Positions 60,266 through 64,000 of a stretch of 64,000 nucleotides of DNA are shown here, in pieces; positions within the stretch are counted from its first letter, which is position 1, and each line of letters starts with the position of its first letter. The DNA is from Cylicocyclus nassatus (taxonomy: Eukaryota; Nematoda; Chromadorea; Rhabditida; Strongylidae). Position numbers and translations under genes: made by a program. Location of the stretch: assembly GCA_958299035.1 (NCBI GenBank), contig CATQJL010000305.1, positions 30,331,733-30,395,732 on the forward strand, read 5' to 3'. A model generated the notes under the pieces. That model saw only the letters and a program-made list of their open reading frames with translations, did not search any database and was not told the origin of the DNA.

Positions 60266-61233
60266 CTAAACTGACCCTTCTGCACGCGCAAATGCAGGCA
60301 GTTCAGTCGTGACATTTCATTCACAAGCTAATTTGCCGAAATCTCGACAACGTCGCTAAAGCACTACATATGTTTACGGACAGGTTTATCGAGTGTGCAG
60401 TTGATAATTTCGTGTGTCAGCATATCTTCGTGGAGATAGCATGATTGTGTCGTCACAAGCTTACAAGTCAGGCAGTTTTCATTAGCTTGGAGGAGAAGTC
60501 CAATAAAAACGCTTTGGAAGGGGAGCTTTTATATTTTGTTTTGTTTTTTTGACCTCCCACCTCAACAATATGAAAACCTTGTAAGAGGTATCTCTTCAGA
60601 GCAAAGGGGAACAAGGACAAGTGTTGTGGCACGTACCGCCGTTTTCTAATTTAAATTCATAAACTGCCGCTTTTCATCCCTGAATCTTTTGATCAAATCA
60701 AAGCTACTCATCTAATGTCCGCAGTTCATAGCAAGGGTTCGCAAGCAGTTGGTTGTTCCTTCCAGTGTAACATGATATCTAGGCATATGCCTAGAAGAGT
60801 AAAGAAAACAACAAATCCTTCATTCTTTATTCTTACAAAAGTTTCAAAACCCAAATTGAATTCTTAAGCAAGGTATTCCACTATGCTCAGCTACCTTATA
60901 GTCTTTGGAACATTGATTTATGCTATCAGAAAATCGAACATTAGCGATATTGTGTATTTTTTGTTGATTCAATAGTCGAAATTCTTGGTTTTTTAATATC
61001 TTTCATCGAATATTTAGAATAATAAAGTTTTAAAACAAATATGTGCACTGACTACCTGTGTGACAACTTTAACTTGCGGGACATGTATAGAATGACCTGT
61101 AGTGAACCACCGTCAATCCAAATCGAGGCGGACGGCCCTAACAAGGGAAGACCGCTTTTTCGAAGAGTCAATATGAAGTGGATGGATACCAACGGATAGA
61201 ATTTGAAACGCTGATTCTAAATACACCTTCTAT

Positions 61234-62475
61234 TAGGTTAGTGCAAAAGTAAAGTGCGTCTTTGTAGCTCATGTTTTAAGACAATTTTTTCCATCAAAAT
61301 TTGTTCTTTGGCAAAAACTTAGCATGGCATCAAGAATCTTTTTATACTCCATCCATTGGTCGTTAGAACGGGCTTCTAGCCTCATTCATAAAAGAATTAT
61401 AGAGCTTTATACAAGCGCACTAAACCAGAATTCCATTGCATTTACTTCTCGGGCCAGCACTCAGGCGCGAATATAGACATTCCTGTGAAAATCCAGCTTC
61501 TTTTGCAATGCCTACAAAATGTCTACATTATGCACATCTAATCATTTTTTCTGAGATTATCTAAGCTGAGATATCGTCACCTCAACAAGGCCAGTCGTAT
61601 TCTGTCAGTCATTGTCTGTTGTGGTCCATGTAGTAGTACTGCAGAAAGCAATTGCCAAACTTCACTCATTTCTGTAAGCGTGAGCATAGGGTCTCTTTTT
61701 GACGGTTTTTTTGCAAAAACGTTTAGCCGTTTACTACGCAGAAAATCAAAACTCCATTAGTTGAAAAAAGGTGGCAATTTTACTTTTTCAATTTTTTTGT
61801 TTTGGCAAACCTTTTTTTACAAACCTTTAATCTTTTTTGTACTATAAGCTTGCGGCTACAAGGTAGGCTACTTATCATTTACACTAACAATTTTTGAATG
61901 GAGTTTGGCCAGTTAAAAGATTCAAAGAACTTTTTTTTCGCTTATTAATCCATAATTTTTTATGTGCTGTATTGCGAAAGCTGAAAGCTTTGCTGCCTCT
62001 GATGGTCTTTGTTGAAAGACTAGAATTACTTATAGATCAACTTTTAACACTACAGTACACTCCCAACATCATTTCTAACGCCATAATCAAATGTTTGAGT
62101 AAAAATAAATACATATCATACAAGTATTTGCAACTACAATCGTTCAAAAACACTAAAACTTTTGTCACTAGAATGCTCACAAAAATGCAACTCAGCTGAT
62201 TTTTTGACTTTTTTGATCTATTTGCTCTACCCCTCATGTATAAATACTCCCCCTAAACCAATCCGTTCCAGTGCACCACTCTTCCCTACTGACGAGCCTC
62301 GGGAGTGGTTAACACTATAGTAACTTGTATAGGGGTAGAGGCGAAACAGGCGTAAAGAACCCATCATATCAATATTTACTATTTTATCGCATTGGAAAAT
62401 ATAGATTTGCTAGAAAGTTATAACATGTGAAATTGAGGAATCGGAAAACGCGCATTACTTTTGCATTAACGTTAT
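61234..62475. mobile_element. Mariner-type element, unit 2
   Basis: Counterpart of 43941-45177. Small indels (for example gttaaaagattc versus gttaattc near 61914) alter the internal open frame, which is 101 codons here (61894-62199) and 77 in unit 1, so coding constraint is unlikely. Confidence 0.7.
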
Positions 62476-63246
62476 ATAAATGCGAAGCGTTAATCCAAGG
62501 AAGCTATGGGCTTTTTCGGGCTACAATGAAATGTGGATAACAATATGGGCTGAGCAACACCTAAGAACGTTTAGAATCAGTTCAGGCCTACAACGCTTAT
62601 TAGGTGTTGTGTGGAAATTTCCGAATTTTGCCATCGAAATTCACGAAAATTAGCATAAGAAGTCCTCATAAGTCTTTCAAAAGAACGCTTTCCAGTTGTA
62701 GAAGATATATTTGAAATCGGTTTCAAGCTCTATCCGTTTGGCACACATCATCTTCCGGATTGCCACTTCGACCGAGCGGCCTTCCCTTGTAGGTCAACTT
62801 TACGGTGCCACGGATCGGCATTAGTCGTGCCATCAAAACTCGGTGACGGCTTGTTTTGCTGACTAATAGTAGGCTGATTCACATTAAGTGCCGAATTTTG
62901 AATCAAATTGACAACCGAGTGAGTTACGGTATTTTTAAAGTGGATCTATATTTTTTAGTCAGCACTCTGGTACATAACTTCTCCATTCACAATGAGTTTG
63001 CATAGATACGACTAAAGTACGTGATTTAAATGAGTATATTAACCCTTTATATTACTCATATTCTGTGAGAAAATCTCCACACATAAAAAGAGGAAAATTG
63101 ACATCAAAGATCTAGTTGCTGAGTACCTCCGGGATATTCCCTCTACTAAAATTACACTTTGCATAAAACAAAAATGGGTGATTGGGTCCAATAAACACAG
63201 AACCAGCAAAGCTGGAGACGGAAGGTTGTTTCTTTTGTAAGACTCT

Positions 63247-64000
63247 AAAAGTAGTGTCTCACCAAAAGTTGGGTCGCGGGCTTTTGTGTAATGCAGTCCT
63301 TCGTCTTTGCATAATCCTATATTGCATTCACAGAAGCAACGATGTACCCTCTACTTAGCCTCCTCCCAAGGTCAGACTCGTTAAAGGGTAACGTGTCGTC
63401 TTGTAGAGAGAGCCAACTAGAGTGGAACTTGGGCTGTGGCCTAATCGGAGCACTTTCTAACAACGTATGTGGAGACATAATTAATTAACAGAGCATTAAT
63501 TCTGTTTTGGTAAGACACTGCCTTTGAAGGCAGCATCCCGGCAAAATTTCGATTTTCTCTTCTCATCTAGTTGGTGCCTCTCGCCATAAGGGATCACAAT
63601 CTGGGCTTTTTAACGCGTGGAAATGGCGAAAATAACATTTTCGAAGCTTTTCAGGTCTGCATTCAGTAATAATACGCTGGAAATTTTCCACACCCTGCCT
63701 CCCTCGCTCCGTGCCCCACCCACTTACACGTACTTTCCACTAAATGCGGACCTGGAAAGCTACGGGAAAAGCTTATTTTCGCCACTCTTATGCTCTTAAA
63801 AACCCCTAGATTTGGATAACTAATGGCAAGATGGCTCCGATAAGGTGAAAATTGGAAGATGATTTGCCGGAACATTGCCTCTAAGCTTAGGGTATGCGCA
63901 TGAAAGAGATGAAAAATGGTGGAACCATTGCGCTCGAAAGTAAGATCCAAACTTTGGAGCCGCCTTTCTTGAGTCTGACTTCACCTTAGGACTTTGCCTT
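63247..64000. other. Single-copy right flank
   Basis: Unrelated to the left flank of the duplication. It contains the repeat at 63527-63882 and no supported gene; open frames at 63617 and 63663 overlap on opposite strands within that repeat. Confidence 0.5.
63527..63882. mobile_element. AAGGCAGYGTCCC family, copy 3
   Basis: It begins aaggcagcatcccggc and ends gccggaacattgcct. Directly before it lies gacactgccttt, an inverted terminus of the same family, so two copies may abut here. Confidence 0.6.

Larger units (their letters stand above)
45959..63246. repeat. Tandem duplication, unit 2 (17.3 kb)
   Basis: Direct second copy of 30011-45947. It is longer because of the 1.46-kb segment at 46342-47799, offset slightly by one fewer 84-bp unit and small indels. 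All other annotated elements of unit 1 are present in the same order. Confidence 0.95.

Overview
The window is repeat-rich eukaryotic DNA, most likely from a strongylid (clade V, bursate) parasitic nematode. The basis is one clearly readable gene: a two-CAP-domain activation-associated secreted protein (ASP / SCP-TAPS / venom-allergen-like family). It has many small exons, short GT-AG introns, a signal peptide and a Thr-rich linker, an architecture typical of hookworms and their relatives. Nothing bacterial is present: no operons and no long single-exon ORFs. I found no tRNA or rRNA gene. The species cannot be named from the sequence alone.

Layout. 1-29,990 has no gene I can defend. It is mostly a graveyard of DNA transposons: two related minisatellites (2.5 and 5.5 kb), foldbacks, a 1.42-kb palindrome (6.1-7.5 kb), Tc1/mariner-type non-autonomous elements (4.4, 10.5, 13.9, 20.5, 21.9-23.7 nested, 27.1 kb), a candidate 6.4-kb hAT-like element (10.17-16.57 kb) with a decayed reverse-strand transposase-like relic, and a 1.24-kb hAT element with a perfect 8-bp target-site duplication (23.86-25.10 kb).

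30,011-63,246 is a near-identical direct tandem duplication: unit 1 is 30,011-45,947 and unit 2 is 45,959-63,246. Each unit carries one complete ASP gene (36,529-40,710 and 53,826-58,007, + strand). Both reconstruct as a 14-exon, 470-codon reading frame, and by eye the coding exons are the same in both copies. The units differ by scattered substitutions, small indels, one 84-bp repeat unit, and a complex indel in which unit 2 has about 1.46 kb where unit 1 has 22 bp. A 12-bp word is doubled at the junction. This is either a recent gene-duplicating event or two haplotypes placed end to end by an assembler.

63,247-64,000 is single-copy sequence with one more dispersed repeat. Signals around the ASP gene are a TATA-like CATAAAA box 36 bp upstream of the ATG, a TTACGTCA bZIP-type motif, a relict CAP exon in intron 8, and a strong small hairpin about 330 bp downstream of the stop codon. 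All exon boundaries were inferred by eye from splice consensus and CAP-family similarity; no alignment or search was run.
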